Source: Deinococcus ficus (GTDB taxonomy: Bacteria; Deinococcota; Deinococci; Deinococcales; Deinococcaceae). Taken from it: a stretch of DNA of 64,000 nt. The stretch is from contig NZ_CP021081.1 of assembly GCF_003444775.1 (NCBI RefSeq), forward strand, positions 1,848,001 to 1,912,000, read 5' to 3'. A program made the translations under genes and the position numbers. The notes beneath the pieces are model-generated. The model made no database searches. It was not told where the DNA came from and worked only from the letters and a program-made list of their open reading frames with translations. Below are positions 22,520 through 38,300 of the stretch, in pieces. How positions within the stretch are numbered: position 1 is the first letter of the stretch; each line of letters begins with the position of its first letter.

Positions 22520-23320
22520 ATGACATTCGCTGCCGCTGTCACGGACCGCACCCTGAGCCTTCACACCCGCCTGTGCGTGGGCCTGGACCCCCGCCTGGAC
22601 GCCTACCGGGACGCGGACCACCTGCGGCAGCACACCCTGGACGTGCTGGAGGCCACCGCCCCGCACGCCGCGTGCGTCAAACCCCAGCTGGCGTTCTACG
22701 AGGCGCTCGGCCTGGACGGCCTGCGCATCCTGGAAGAGGTCTGCGCCGCCGCCCGCACCCTGGGCCTGCCGGTGCTGCTGGACGGCAAACGCGGCGACAT
22801 CGGCAGCACCGCCGCCGCCTACGCCCAGGGCTGGCTCACCGGCCCTCACGCCGGCAGCGCCCTGACCGTGAACCCCTTCCTGGGCTTCGAGACCCTCACG
22901 CCCTTCCTGGACGCCGCCCGGCGCGAGGGCGGCGCGATCTTCGTGCTCGTGAAGACCAGCAACCCCGGCCAGGCCGACCTGCAGGGCGGCGGCGTGAGCG
23001 AACGCGTCGCCGCCGAGGTCACCCGCCTGAACGACCAGGAGGACAGCCGGTACGGCAGCGTCGGCGCGGTCGTGGGCGCCACGCACCCGCAGGACCTCGC
23101 CCTGTACCGCCGCCTGATGCCCCGCGCGCTGCTGCTCCTGCCCGGCCTGGGCGCCCAGGGCGCCACCGCCGGCGAACTCGCCGCCGCCTTCCACCCCGAC
23201 GGCACGGGGGCCCTCGCCAGCGCCAGCCGCGGCGTGCAGTACGCGCAGGGCCTGGACGTGCACGCCAGCATCGGGGCCGCGAGAGCGTTCCAGGCCGAAC
23301 TGAACGGCGCCTTCGCCTGA
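22520..23320 (+). CDS. pyrF: orotidine 5'-phosphate decarboxylase (type 2)
   Basis: PyrF makes UMP from OMP in the last step of de novo pyrimidine synthesis. The 266-aa length fits the type 2 branch. Visible signatures are [10 protein letters not shown] near the start, [13 protein letters not shown], the catalytic [15 protein letters not shown] (Lys/Asp cluster near 95) and [14 protein letters not shown] near the phosphate-binding loop. A TACGCT box at 22505-22510 lies nine bases before the ATG. The small AT-richer gene follows after only 12 bases and may be co-transcribed. Confidence 0.95.
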   Translation: MTFAAAVTDRTLSLHTRLCVGLDPRLDAYRDADHLRQHTLDVLEATAPHAACVKPQLAFYEALGLDGLRILEEVCAAARTLGLPVLLDGKRGDIGSTAAAYAQGWLTGPHAGSALTVNPFLGFETLTPFLDAARREGGAIFVLVKTSNPGQADLQGGGVSERVAAEVTRLNDQEDSRYGSVGAVVGATHPQDLALYRRLMPRALLLLPGLGAQGATAGELAAAFHPDGTGALASASRGVQYAQGLDVHASIGAARAFQAELNGAFA

Positions 23321-23332
23321 TCCGAGGAAAGG

Positions 23333-23758
23333 ATGACGCGCGGGCTGGACATCGAATTCATCATCGGCAAGCTCGTCTGGTACAACCGCGATTACTCCGG
23401 TGCGCTGCCGGTCAACTTTGAGGCCGAGCCGCTCACGATCCGGGTTGGTGGCGCAAACTGGTTTTCAGATTTTGTCGCCGTCGGAGAGCTTATGGTCACG
23501 TTGGAACACTGGCTCGACAGTGAGATCGCAATCCAGCAACAGGGGTTCGCCTTTCACTCAATCGATACGGAGGACAATCCCGTTCTGCTGCTGGCCCCGA
23601 CGGGCCGGGGTACGGAATGGACCCTTCGCCAGTTTGACCCCGATGCTCCGGTCATGCATCTCCCTGCCGGCGACGTGGAACAGCTCCTGCGCAACTGGCA
23701 TGACACGATTGCGGCGAAGATCCGGCGGCAGTTCGGGGAGGTTCACGTCACCTGGTAA
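23333..23758 (+). CDS. hypothetical protein of lower GC content, 141 aa
   Basis: I do not recognise a family. The protein is soluble and aromatic-rich (KLVWYNRDYSG, GANWFSDFVAVGELM, LEHWLDSEIAI, LRNWHDTIAAKIRRQ). GAGG five bases before the ATG supports the start. Many codons end in A or T (TTT, TCA, GAT, GTT, CAA), unlike its GC-rich neighbours, so it may be a recent acquisition. It lies 12 bases after pyrF and ends four bases before the convergent trpE stop. Size and character resemble small immunity or accessory proteins, but that is speculation. Confidence 0.7.
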   Translation: MTRGLDIEFIIGKLVWYNRDYSGALPVNFEAEPLTIRVGGANWFSDFVAVGELMVTLEHWLDSEIAIQQQGFAFHSIDTEDNPVLLLAPTGRGTEWTLRQFDPDAPVMHLPAGDVEQLLRNWHDTIAAKIRRQFGEVHVTW

Positions 23759-23761
23759 AGC

Positions 23762-25189
23762 TCAGAGCCCCCGGGCGGCCATTTCCACGGCGCGTTTCAG
23801 GGCGGCGGCCTTGTTGCGGGTTTCCTGTTCCTCGCTGTGGGGGTCGCTGTCGGCGACGATGCCCGCGCCGGCCTGGATGTGCAGCTGCCCGCCGGTGATG
23901 ACCATGGTGCGCAGGGTGAGGGCCATGTCCATGCTGCCGTCCAGGGCGACGTACCCGAAGCAGCCGCCGTAGGGGCCGCGGCGGGTGGGTTCGAGTTCGT
24001 TGATGATTTCCATGGCGCGGATCTTGGGCGCGCCGCTGACGGTGCCCATGGGCAGGACGCTGGCGAGGGCGTGCAGAGGCGTGCGGTCGCCCTTCAGTTC
24101 GCCGGTGACGGTGCTGACGAGGTGCATGACGTGGCTGTAGCGTTCGATCTGGAAAGCGCTCTGCACGCGGACGGTGCCGTAGCGGCTGACGCGGCCCAGG
24201 TCGTTGCGGCCCAGGTCCACCAGCATGAGGTGCTCGGCGCGTTCCTTGTCGTCCTGGAGGAGGTCCTGGGCGTTCGCGTCGTCTTCCTGGGGGGTGCGGC
24301 CGCGGATGCGGGTGCCGGCGATGGGGCGGGTGGTGACGGTGCGGCCGTCGCTGGCGAGCAGGCTTTCGGGGCTGCTGGCGACCAGGGTGACGTCCCCGAG
24401 GTGCAGGTAGCCGAGGTACGGGCTGGGGTTCACGCGGCGCAGCGCGCGGTACACCGCGAAGGGGTGAAGGTCGCCCAGGGGGGCGCTGAAGCGCTGGCTG
24501 GGCACGACCTGGAACACGTCCCCGGCGCGGATGTACGCCAGGGCCTTTTCCACGGCGGCGTGGAAGGCCTCGGGCGTGAAGTTGCTGGTGAAGGTGGGGG
24601 GCGTGGTGGGCGTGCGGCCGGGCACGTCCGGAAGGGGACCGCGCAGGGCGGTGACGAGCCGGGCGGTGACGGCGTCCGCCTGCGCCTGGGTGGGGGCGGT
24701 GGCGACCGCGATCAGGCGGTGTTTAAGGTGGTCGAAGATCACCATGCCTTCGGGCATGACGTACAGCGCGTCCGGGATGTTCAGCTCGTCGGGGGTGGTG
24801 TCGGGGAGCGTCTCGTAGGCGCGGATGATGTCGTAGCTGGCGTACCCGACCGCTCCGCCGATCAATGCGGGCAGGCCGTCCGGGACGGGGGCGGGGCGGG
24901 TGGTGGTGCGGTACAGCCGCGCCAGGGGGTCGGCGTCCGGGCCGTCATAGTCGCCGAAGGCGCCGCTGGACTGCACCCGGCCGTGGCGGTAGGTGAATCT
25001 TCCCTGTTCGCCCACGCCGATGAAGGAGTAGCGGCCCAGTTTCTCGCCGGCCTCCACGCTTTCGAGCAGGAAGGACACGGCGTGGCCCTGCGCGACTTTC
25101 AGGTACGCGGTGACGGGGGTGTCCAGGTCGGCGTTGAGTTCCTGCACGGCCAAGCAGGGCTGCGGGAGGGTGGGGGGGGCGTCGGTCAT
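23762..25189 (-). CDS. trpE: anthranilate synthase component I
   Basis: TrpE converts chorismate with ammonia (from TrpG) to anthranilate, the first step of tryptophan synthesis. The 475-aa protein has the N-terminal regulatory domain (LLESVEAGEKLGRYSFIGVG) and the chorismate-binding domain with VVPSQRFSAPL, PSPYLGYLHLGDVTLVASSPE, PIAGTRIRGRTPQED, HLMLVDLGRNDLGRVS, and GTVSGAPKIRAMEII. The ATG at 25189 lies downstream of a complete attenuator (leader peptide plus terminator). trpG and the other trp genes are not adjacent, so the gene appears to be controlled on its own. Confidence 0.97.
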   Translation of the reverse strand: MTDAPPTLPQPCLAVQELNADLDTPVTAYLKVAQGHAVSFLLESVEAGEKLGRYSFIGVGEQGRFTYRHGRVQSSGAFGDYDGPDADPLARLYRTTTRPAPVPDGLPALIGGAVGYASYDIIRAYETLPDTTPDELNIPDALYVMPEGMVIFDHLKHRLIAVATAPTQAQADAVTARLVTALRGPLPDVPGRTPTTPPTFTSNFTPEAFHAAVEKALAYIRAGDVFQVVPSQRFSAPLGDLHPFAVYRALRRVNPSPYLGYLHLGDVTLVASSPESLLASDGRTVTTRPIAGTRIRGRTPQEDDANAQDLLQDDKERAEHLMLVDLGRNDLGRVSRYGTVRVQSAFQIERYSHVMHLVSTVTGELKGDRTPLHALASVLPMGTVSGAPKIRAMEIINELEPTRRGPYGGCFGYVALDGSMDMALTLRTMVITGGQLHIQAGAGIVADSDPHSEEQETRNKAAALKRAVEMAARGL

Positions 25190-25217
25190 GGGGCTCCTCG
25201 GGGGGTGGGCAGGCACG

Positions 25218-25250
25218 AAAAAGCGCCCGGTGGGGGTTCCACCTGGGCGC
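25218..25250 (-). terminator. attenuator terminator upstream of trpE
   Basis: On the minus strand, GCGCCC-A-GGTGG pairs with CCACC-GGGCGC around a five-base loop, followed by TTTTT (25222-25218). It lies between the leader peptide stop and the trpE start. CCTGGG at the leader Trp14 codon can pair with CCCAGG in the 5' arm, giving a candidate antiterminator. Confidence 0.85.
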
Positions 25251-25268
25251 GGTCTGGACGGCACGCGG

Positions 25269-25316
25269 TTACTCCCAGGCGCTGCTGGGCCACCACCACA
25301 TGCCGGTCACGGTCAT
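25269..25316 (-). CDS. trpL: trp operon leader peptide, 15 aa
   Basis: The peptide reads MTVTGMWWWPSSAWE and then TAA. Three consecutive Trp codons (7-9) and a fourth at position 14 make it a classic tryptophan-sensing leader: ribosome stalling at low Trp-tRNA would favour an antiterminator over the downstream terminator at 25218-25250. No Shine-Dalgarno sequence precedes it; instead a TATCGT -10 box (25323-25328) lies six bases before the ATG, so the leader itself is predicted to be translated from a leaderless 5' end. The match of peptide, terminator and trpE is direct sequence evidence; the regulatory behaviour is inferred from well-known attenuators. Confidence 0.9.
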   Translation of the reverse strand: MTVTGMWWWPSSAWE

Positions 25317-25322
25317 GCCGGG

Positions 25323-25328
25323 ACGATA
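25323..25328 (-). promoter_or_regulatory. -10 box of the trpL-trpE transcript
   Basis: TATCGT lies six bases before the trpL ATG. No clear -35 at the expected distance. Confidence 0.45.
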
Positions 25329-25369
25329 CCCGCCTGCCGGGCGGGGCCGGGGCTCCTGTCTAGCGCAGC

Positions 25370-28719
<3,350 letters not shown>

Positions 28720-28723
<4 letters not shown>

Positions 28724-28788
28724 GCGCTCACCCCGGGCGTACCGGTCCCGCTGGGCCGGTGGTCATGGCAGGCAGCAATGACAAACAC
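28720..28788 (-). CDS. predicted leaderless 22-aa mini-ORF coupled to the SNF2 gene
   Basis: The GTG at 28788 lies seven bases after a TATGCT -10 box (28801-28796), with no ribosome-binding site. The frame reads 22 codons (MFVIAACHDHRPSGTGTPGVSA) and its TGA overlaps the helicase GTG in the sequence GTGA. Overlap plus leaderless geometry suggests it is translated to deliver ribosomes to the helicase start, or acts as a regulatory leader peptide. The coding claim rests on position only; the peptide has no recognisable family. Confidence 0.5.
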
Positions 28789-28795
28789 GCCCCTG

Positions 28796-28801
28796 AGCAT
28801 A
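28796..28801 (-). promoter_or_regulatory. -10 box upstream of the mini-ORF/SNF2 gene
   Basis: TATGCT lies seven bases before the GTG at 28788. Confidence 0.45.
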
Positions 28802-28857
28802 CCGCGCTTCGGCTAATCCTGCCGCGCGGCGGCCCCGGGGGCGTGCCGGAACGGGGG

Positions 28858-29307
28858 TCAGCGGGTCCAGGTGGTGGGCACCTGCCCGGCGCGGATCAGC
28901 AGCACCGGCACCGGCGAGTGGTGCGCCACGGCCTCCGCCACGCTGCCCAGCAGGGCCCGCCCGAGGCCGCTGCGGCCGTGCGTGCTCATCACGATCATGC
29001 TGGCCTGCTCCTGCGCGGCCACGTCCAGGATCACGCGGGGAATGGTACGCCCCCCAGCCCGCTCGACGCGCAGGGTGCCGCCCGGCAGCTGACGCTCGAC
29101 GCCGGCCCGCAGTTCCTCCTCGGCCGCGCGGTCCTCCTCTGGGGTGGGGGCGGGCACGTACGCGAACTCCCCGACCAGCGGGGCCGGGTCCGGGTGGACG
29201 GTCAGGGCGGTCAGGCGCGCACCGAGCGCCTGGGCGAGGTTGTGCGCGTGGGCGAGGGCCTGCTGGCCGAGGTCACTGCCGTCCGTGGTGACGAGGATCG
29301 TGGTCAT
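28858..29307 (-). CDS. universal stress protein (UspA family)
   Basis: The 149-aa single-domain Usp starts TTILVTTDGSDLGQQALAHA and ends with the ATP-binding form of the family signature, GRSGLGRALLGSVAEAVAHHSPVPVLLIR (GxxG followed by GS), so ATP binding is likely. Usp proteins act in the cytosol under stress; the specific role is unknown. AGGAGG lies seven bases before the ATG. An inverted repeat CTGTAC-GCCCA-GTACAG (29319-29335) overlaps the ribosome-binding-site region and could be an operator. Confidence 0.9.
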   Translation of the reverse strand: MTTILVTTDGSDLGQQALAHAHNLAQALGARLTALTVHPDPAPLVGEFAYVPAPTPEEDRAAEEELRAGVERQLPGGTLRVERAGGRTIPRVILDVAAQEQASMIVMSTHGRSGLGRALLGSVAEAVAHHSPVPVLLIRAGQVPTTWTR

Positions 29308-29318
29308 ACGCGTGCCTC

Positions 29319-29335
29319 CTGTACGCCCAGTACAG
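29319..29335. promoter_or_regulatory. inverted repeat upstream of the Usp gene
   Basis: CTGTAC and GTACAG arms with a five-base spacer, 12 bases before the ATG. A regulator site or an mRNA hairpin; unproven. Confidence 0.3.
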
Positions 29336-29397
29336 CACGCCGGGCGGGGGCCGGTGGTCCCGGCGCCGCGGGCACCCGGGCGGGATAGTGTGGGCGC

Positions 29398-30192
29398 ATG
29401 TTGCGGGTGCTTTTCGTGGGGGACGTGTTCGGTCAGCCGGGGCGGCGGGTGCTGTCCGCGCGCCTGCCGGAATTAAGAAAAGGTGTGGATTTCGCGGTGG
29501 TGAACATGGAGAACTCCGCCGGCGGGTTCGGCATGCACCGCGAGGCCGCCGACGCGGCCCTGAAGGCCGGCGCGGACTGCTTCACGCTCGGCAACCACGC
29601 CTGGCACCACCGCGACGTCTTCACCATGATGAACGACGAGGTGACCTACCCCATCGTCCGCCCGCTGAACTACAGCGACCCCGGCGCGCCCGGCGTGGGC
29701 TGGCGCACCTTCGACGTGCAGGGCGAGGGCGGCAGCCGGGAACGACTGACGGTCGTGCAGGTCCTCGGACGGGTGTTCATGGAGGCGCTCGCCAACCCCT
29801 TCCGCGCGCTGGACGACCTGCTGGACCGCGGCGAGGACCTGGGCAACATCCTGGTGGACGTGCACGCCGAGGCCACCAGCGAGAAACAGGCGCTCGCGTG
29901 GCACCTCGACGGCCGGGTGGCGGCCGTGATCGGCACGCACACGCACGTGCCCACCGCCGACACCCGCATCCTGCCCGGCGGCACCGCCTACCAGACCGAC
30001 GCGGGCTTCACCGGGCCGCACGACAGCGTGATCGGCAGCGACCCGGCCGCGCCCATCCAGCGCTTTCTCACCGAACGGCACGACCGGTACCGCGTCGCGG
30101 ACGGCCGCGCCGAACTGAACGGCGTGCGCCTGGAGCTCGAATGGAACCGCGCCGTGAAGATCGAACGGGTGCGGATCGTCGAAGGCGAGTAA
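29398..30192 (+). CDS. YmdB family metallophosphoesterase
   Basis: The 264-aa protein matches the TIGR00282/YmdB group. It has [16 protein letters not shown] at the start, [59 protein letters not shown], and [14 protein letters not shown] near the end. In Bacillus, YmdB is a 2',3'-cyclic nucleotide phosphodiesterase affecting late adaptive responses. The metal-binding Asp, Asn and His residues are retained. A TAGTGT -10 box (29386-29391) lies six bases before the ATG, giving a leaderless mRNA. The 218 bases between it and ppc hold no supported gene. Confidence 0.92.
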   Translation: MLRVLFVGDVFGQPGRRVLSARLPELRKGVDFAVVNMENSAGGFGMHREAADAALKAGADCFTLGNHAWHHRDVFTMMNDEVTYPIVRPLNYSDPGAPGVGWRTFDVQGEGGSRERLTVVQVLGRVFMEALANPFRALDDLLDRGEDLGNILVDVHAEATSEKQALAWHLDGRVAAVIGTHTHVPTADTRILPGGTAYQTDAGFTGPHDSVIGSDPAAPIQRFLTERHDRYRVADGRAELNGVRLELEWNRAVKIERVRIVEGE

Positions 30193-30410
30193 GGGGCGTC
30201 GCAGGTTGGGCAGGCACGGACCCACGTTCCCGGCGGCAGCAGGCAGACGAAGCTGACCGGAAGCGGGCCAGGCAGAGGGCGAGCAGCACGCCCAGGAGCA
30301 GCCTCCTGCCCCGAAAACACTGAGCGCCCGGAACAGGCGTGTCAGCGGCCGACCGGAAGTTGTCCTCACGCCTGACCGCTTCGTGTCTTTTCTACGTTTA
30401 TGCTGCCGAC

Positions 30411-32921
<2,511 letters not shown>

Positions 32922-32967
32922 AGCCGGGCTTCACGGCCTGGGCGGCGCGCAGGGGTACAGTCACTCC

Positions 32968-34425
<1,458 letters not shown>

Positions 34426-34435
34426 GGCCCCGCCC

Positions 34436-34963
34436 CTGAACACGCCGCAGACCACGGTCGCCCTGTGGTTCCCGGAGCTGGAGGGGGTGCTGGGACCCTG
34501 GCGGCCGCGGGTGCCGGCCGCGAAGTACGGCGTGGCCCCGCACCTCACCCTTCTGTACCCCTGGGTGCCTGCCCCGGCGACCGATGCTCAGGTAGAGCGG
34601 CTGCGAACCGCGTGGCGCGGCGCCGCGCCCTTCGAGCTGACATTCCGGCAGGTCGGACGCGTCCCGGGGGTGCTGTGGCTGGCGCCGGAACCTCGGGACA
34701 CCGTGCTGCGGCTGATGCACGCGGTCGCGGCGGCCTTCCCGGAGACGCCTGCGTACGGTGGGCAGTTCACGCATCCGGAACCGCACCTCACCGTGGCGAA
34801 AGGCTCCGCCCCTGTGCTCGACGGTATTCAGGCCGAGGTGCAGGCCCTGCTGGACCGCACCGGCGGCCTGAAGGTTCCCGTGCGCGGCGCGGTCGTCGCC
34901 AGCCAGGACGCGGCGGGCTTCTGGCACGTCACCCACCACCTGCCGTTCGCTGGGCCGGACTGA
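34436..34963 (+). CDS. 2'-5' RNA ligase/2H phosphoesterase family protein
   Basis: Two H-x-T motifs of the 2H phosphoesterase fold are visible: PHLTLLYP and PHLTVAKG. Family members hydrolyse or ligate 2',5' or cyclic phosphates; the substrate is unknown. Start problem: the conserved N-terminal strand (TTVALWFPELEG) lies upstream of the first canonical start (GTG 34487), and no ATG, GTG or TTG exists between the in-frame stop at 34418-34420 and that GTG. A CTG at 34436, eight bases after GAGG that overlaps the amylase stop, is therefore the likely initiator, giving 175 aa and coupling to the amylase gene. Confidence 0.8.
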   Translation: MNTPQTTVALWFPELEGVLGPWRPRVPAAKYGVAPHLTLLYPWVPAPATDAQVERLRTAWRGAAPFELTFRQVGRVPGVLWLAPEPRDTVLRLMHAVAAAFPETPAYGGQFTHPEPHLTVAKGSAPVLDGIQAEVQALLDRTGGLKVPVRGAVVASQDAAGFWHVTHHLPFAGPD

Positions 34964-35009
34964 AGCGAGCCCGCCTGGAATGGTCCGGGTGGCCCTCCCC
35001 CTCTCGTCT

Positions 35010-35318
35010 TCAGCTGTCGAATGCACGAAGAAACGCACCGAGATGGTCGCGCCACCCCCGCCCGAGGACGAGGGTGCCCAGTTGAGCCGCCGCCTGTCTG
35101 TTCTCCGGGAACTCGCGGCTGGCCCCCACCGCCCAGGGCGGCCCGTCACCGTAGGGCTCCGTGAGCAGCGAGAGGACGATCCGCTGCCCCTGGCGGACGA
35201 AGCTCTGCTGGTACAGGCTCCACCAGTCGGTGGGCACGTCACCCGCCTCTTCCCGCCAGCCTTTCGCCTGCAGGGCCTCCACCAGAACGAACCATTGCTG
35301 CGGCAGATCCAGGGGCAC
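35010..35318 (-). CDS. hypothetical protein, 102 aa
   Basis: I do not recognise a family. The protein is small and Trp-rich, cytosolic, with segments such as QQWFVLVEALQAKGWREE, PTDWWSLYQQSFVRQGQRIVLSLL and GRGWRDHLGAFLRAFDS. The start is a GTG preceded by a TATCCT -10 box (35325-35330) at exactly six bases, the leaderless spacing used by many neighbours, which supports a real gene. It is convergent with the 2H phosphoesterase gene, with 46 bases between them. Confidence 0.65.
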   Translation of the reverse strand: MPLDLPQQWFVLVEALQAKGWREEAGDVPTDWWSLYQQSFVRQGQRIVLSLLTEPYGDGPPWAVGASREFPENRQAAAQLGTLVLGRGWRDHLGAFLRAFDS

Positions 35319-35367
35319 AGGTCAAGGATAGGGCGCCATTCAGCCCTGGCGGCCTCCGTGCCTGGGG

Positions 35368-38300
35368 CTAGGCGGGTTCACCTTCCTGCCGGATGCTCAG
35401 CACGCGGCTGGCGCCGGTCTGGTCGGTGGTCACGCCCCAGAGGGCCTGGGCGACCTCCATGGTGGCCTTCTGGTGCGTGACGAGCAGGAACTGCGCGCCG
35501 CGTTCGCTGAAGCGTTTCAGGAAGGCGGTGAAGCGGCGGATGTTCGCCTCGTCCAGTGGAGCGTCCACCTCGTCCAGCACGGCCAGGGGCAGGCCGCCGG
35601 CGCCGCCCTCGCCGCCGGCGTGGTTCAGGGCGAACAGGAAGGCGAGGCCGGCCATGGTGCGTTCCCCGGCGGAGAGCAGGGTCATGCTGCGGGTGCGTTT
35701 GCCGCGCGGCTGCACGGCGAGGCGCAGGCCGGTGAGGCGGCCGGTGTCGGCAGTTTCCTCTTCCAGGTCGCCGCTGCCGCCGAGCAGTTCGGTGCTGTAC
35801 TCGCGGAAGGCGGTGTTCACGCGGGTAAAGGCGGCGCGGGTGGCGCTCGTCTCGGCCGTTTCCAGTTCGGTGAGGTGGGTGCGGAGTTCGTCGGCGGCGC
35901 CCTGCGCGTCGTTCAGTTCGGCCTGCTGGGCCTGCAAGGCGGCGAGTTCCTCGGCGTGGTCGGTTTCGGCGCGGGCGTTGATGGGTCCGAAGGCGTCCAG
36001 GGTGCTGCGGGCGCGGGCGAGTTCCTGCGTCCATTCGCGGGGGGTGCCGGGCGGGGTGCAGCCGGGCGGGACGTCCTCCAGGCTGCCCTCGCGCCGGGCG
36101 ATCAGGACGCGCAGTTCGTCCAGGCGGGCGCGGGTCTTGTTCTGCGTGCCGATCAGGCTGGCGTAGGTCTGGGCGGCCTGCTCGCGGGCGTACTCGGCGC
36201 GGGGGTACTCGTTCTCGTCCAGGGTGCCCAGTTCGGCCTCGCGGCGCTGAACCTCGGCGGCGGCGGCGTGCAGGTGGGCGTCCTGGGTGGCGGCGGCCTG
36301 GGCGTTGGCATCCAGCCGGGCGCGCAGTTCGGCGGCGCGGGCGCGGGCGGTGCGGTAGGCCTTCCAGACGGCGTCCAGTTCGCGGGCCAGGGCGAGGCGT
36401 TCGGCGGCGGCGCGTTCCTCGGCGCGGTGCGTCTCGGCGCTGTGGCGGGCGGCGGCCAGTTCGGCCTCCAGCGCGGTCACGTCCACGCCTTCCAGCAGGG
36501 GACCAGCGGGGGGCGTCTCGTCCGGGCCGAGGCGGTCTCTAAGCCGGTCGCGGTGCGTGGTGAGGCTGCGCACCTGGGCGTCCAGTTCGGTCACGCGGCG
36601 TTCGGCGCTGCGTTCCTCGCGGGCGGCGGCCTCGCGGGCGCCGAGCAGGCCGTCGTGCCCCTCGGCGCTGCCGGCCAGGGTGGCCTGCACCTTCTTCAGT
36701 TCAGCGTTCAGGCGGGCGGCGGTCCGGTCGGCGTCCTCCAGTTCGGCGTCCAGGTCCTGGAAGCGGCGCTGGTCGGCAAGCACGCCCGTGCCCGCGTCGC
36801 GCAGGCGGCCGCCGGTGATCGCCCCGCCGGGCTCCACGAGTTCGCCGTCCAGGGTGACGAGGCGCGGGCGCTGGGCGTGCGTGCGGGCGATGCGGTTGGC
36901 GGCCCTGAGGTCCCGGACGATCAGGGTGTCGGCCAGGATGCTCTCCCCCACCAGCGGGGGGTCGGTGGGGCACAGGTCGGCGAGGTTGCCGATCACGCCG
37001 TCCTCGCGCAGCAGCGCGGCGTCCCGGCGGGCGCGGGGGCGGATCAGGTCCAGCGGCAGGAAGGTGGCGCGTCCGCCCGTGCGGCGGAGTTCCTCGATGA
37101 TTTCGCGGGCGTCGTCGGCCCGCGCCACCACGACCTGTTCCAGCCGCCGGCCCAGGGCGGCGCCCACGGCGACCTCGTACTCGGCGGGCACGGTGAGCAG
37201 GTCGGCGACGCTGCCCACGATTCCGGGGTGGTTCAGCCGCAGGGCGTTGCGGGCGCCCTCGCCGTAGCGGGCGTAACTGTTCAGGGCGGCTTCCAGGCGT
37301 TCGCGTTCGCGGCGCAGCGGGGCCACGCTGGCGTTCACGCGGGCCAGTTCCGCGGTCAGGTGCCGTTCGTGCTGCGTGGCGGCCTCGCGGCCGGCGGCCA
37401 GGGTGGCGTACTGCGTCTCGGCGTGCTCGCGGGCGGCGCGGGCGTGCTCCAGTGTCTGCCCGGCGGCGGTCAGGGCGTCCAGGGCCTGGTCCAGGTTGCC
37501 CTCGGCGCGGTCCAGTTCGGCGCGCAGGGTCTCGCGGCTGGCGTCAGCGCGGGCGTGCGCCTCGGCGGCCCGGGCGGCCTGCGTGCGGGCGCGGCTGAGG
37601 CCCGCGTCCAGGGTGCGCGCGCGGGTCTCGGCGCGTTCGGCGTCCGCGCGGGCGGCGTGCAGCGCGGCGTCCAGGGCGCCCAGGTCCGGCGCGGCCTGCG
37701 CGGGCATCTGGGTGGGCAGGGCCGCGAGTTCCGCGGTGAGGGTGTCCTGCTCGGCGTTCAGGTGCGCGCGGTACCGCCCGGCCTGCGCGTGCGCGTCGCG
37801 GGCGGCGGTCAGGGCGTCCAGGGCGCCGCGGAACGCCTCCCGGCGGGCGCGGGCCTCCTGGGCGTGCTCGCGGGCGGCCTCCACGGCGGCGGCAGCGGCC
37901 TGCACCTCGGCGCCCAGCGCGGCGCTGCGGGCCTCCAGCCCGGCCGCTTCGGCGGCGGCCTGCGTGATCTCACGGTGCAGGGCGGCTTGCCGCTCGCGTT
38001 TCAGGGCGTCGTCCAGGGTCAGCACGCGGGCGCTCAGGGCGCGGTGCTCGCGCGCCTCGCGGGCGGCGCGTTCGAGGCGTGCGGCGGCCGCCTCGCGTTC
38101 CTGAAGGATCAGCCGCAGCTGGTCCAGGTGCGTGTCGGCTTCCCTCAGCCGGGCCTCGGTTTCCTGGCGGGCGGTCACGGCCCGGGAGAGCCCGGCAGCC
38201 TCCTGCACGTACCCGAGCAGCGTCCTGCCTTCGGCCTGCACCACGCCGCTCACCTCGCCCTGCCCGATCACGGCCAGCCCGCCGGGGCCCAGGCCGGTGC

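Noticed and set aside
30068..30320. Small minus-strand frames with a hydrophobic start between the YmdB gene and ppc
   Set aside because: No -10 box at leaderless spacing, no ribosome-binding site, and Cys/Arg-rich shadow-like composition overlapping the YmdB gene.
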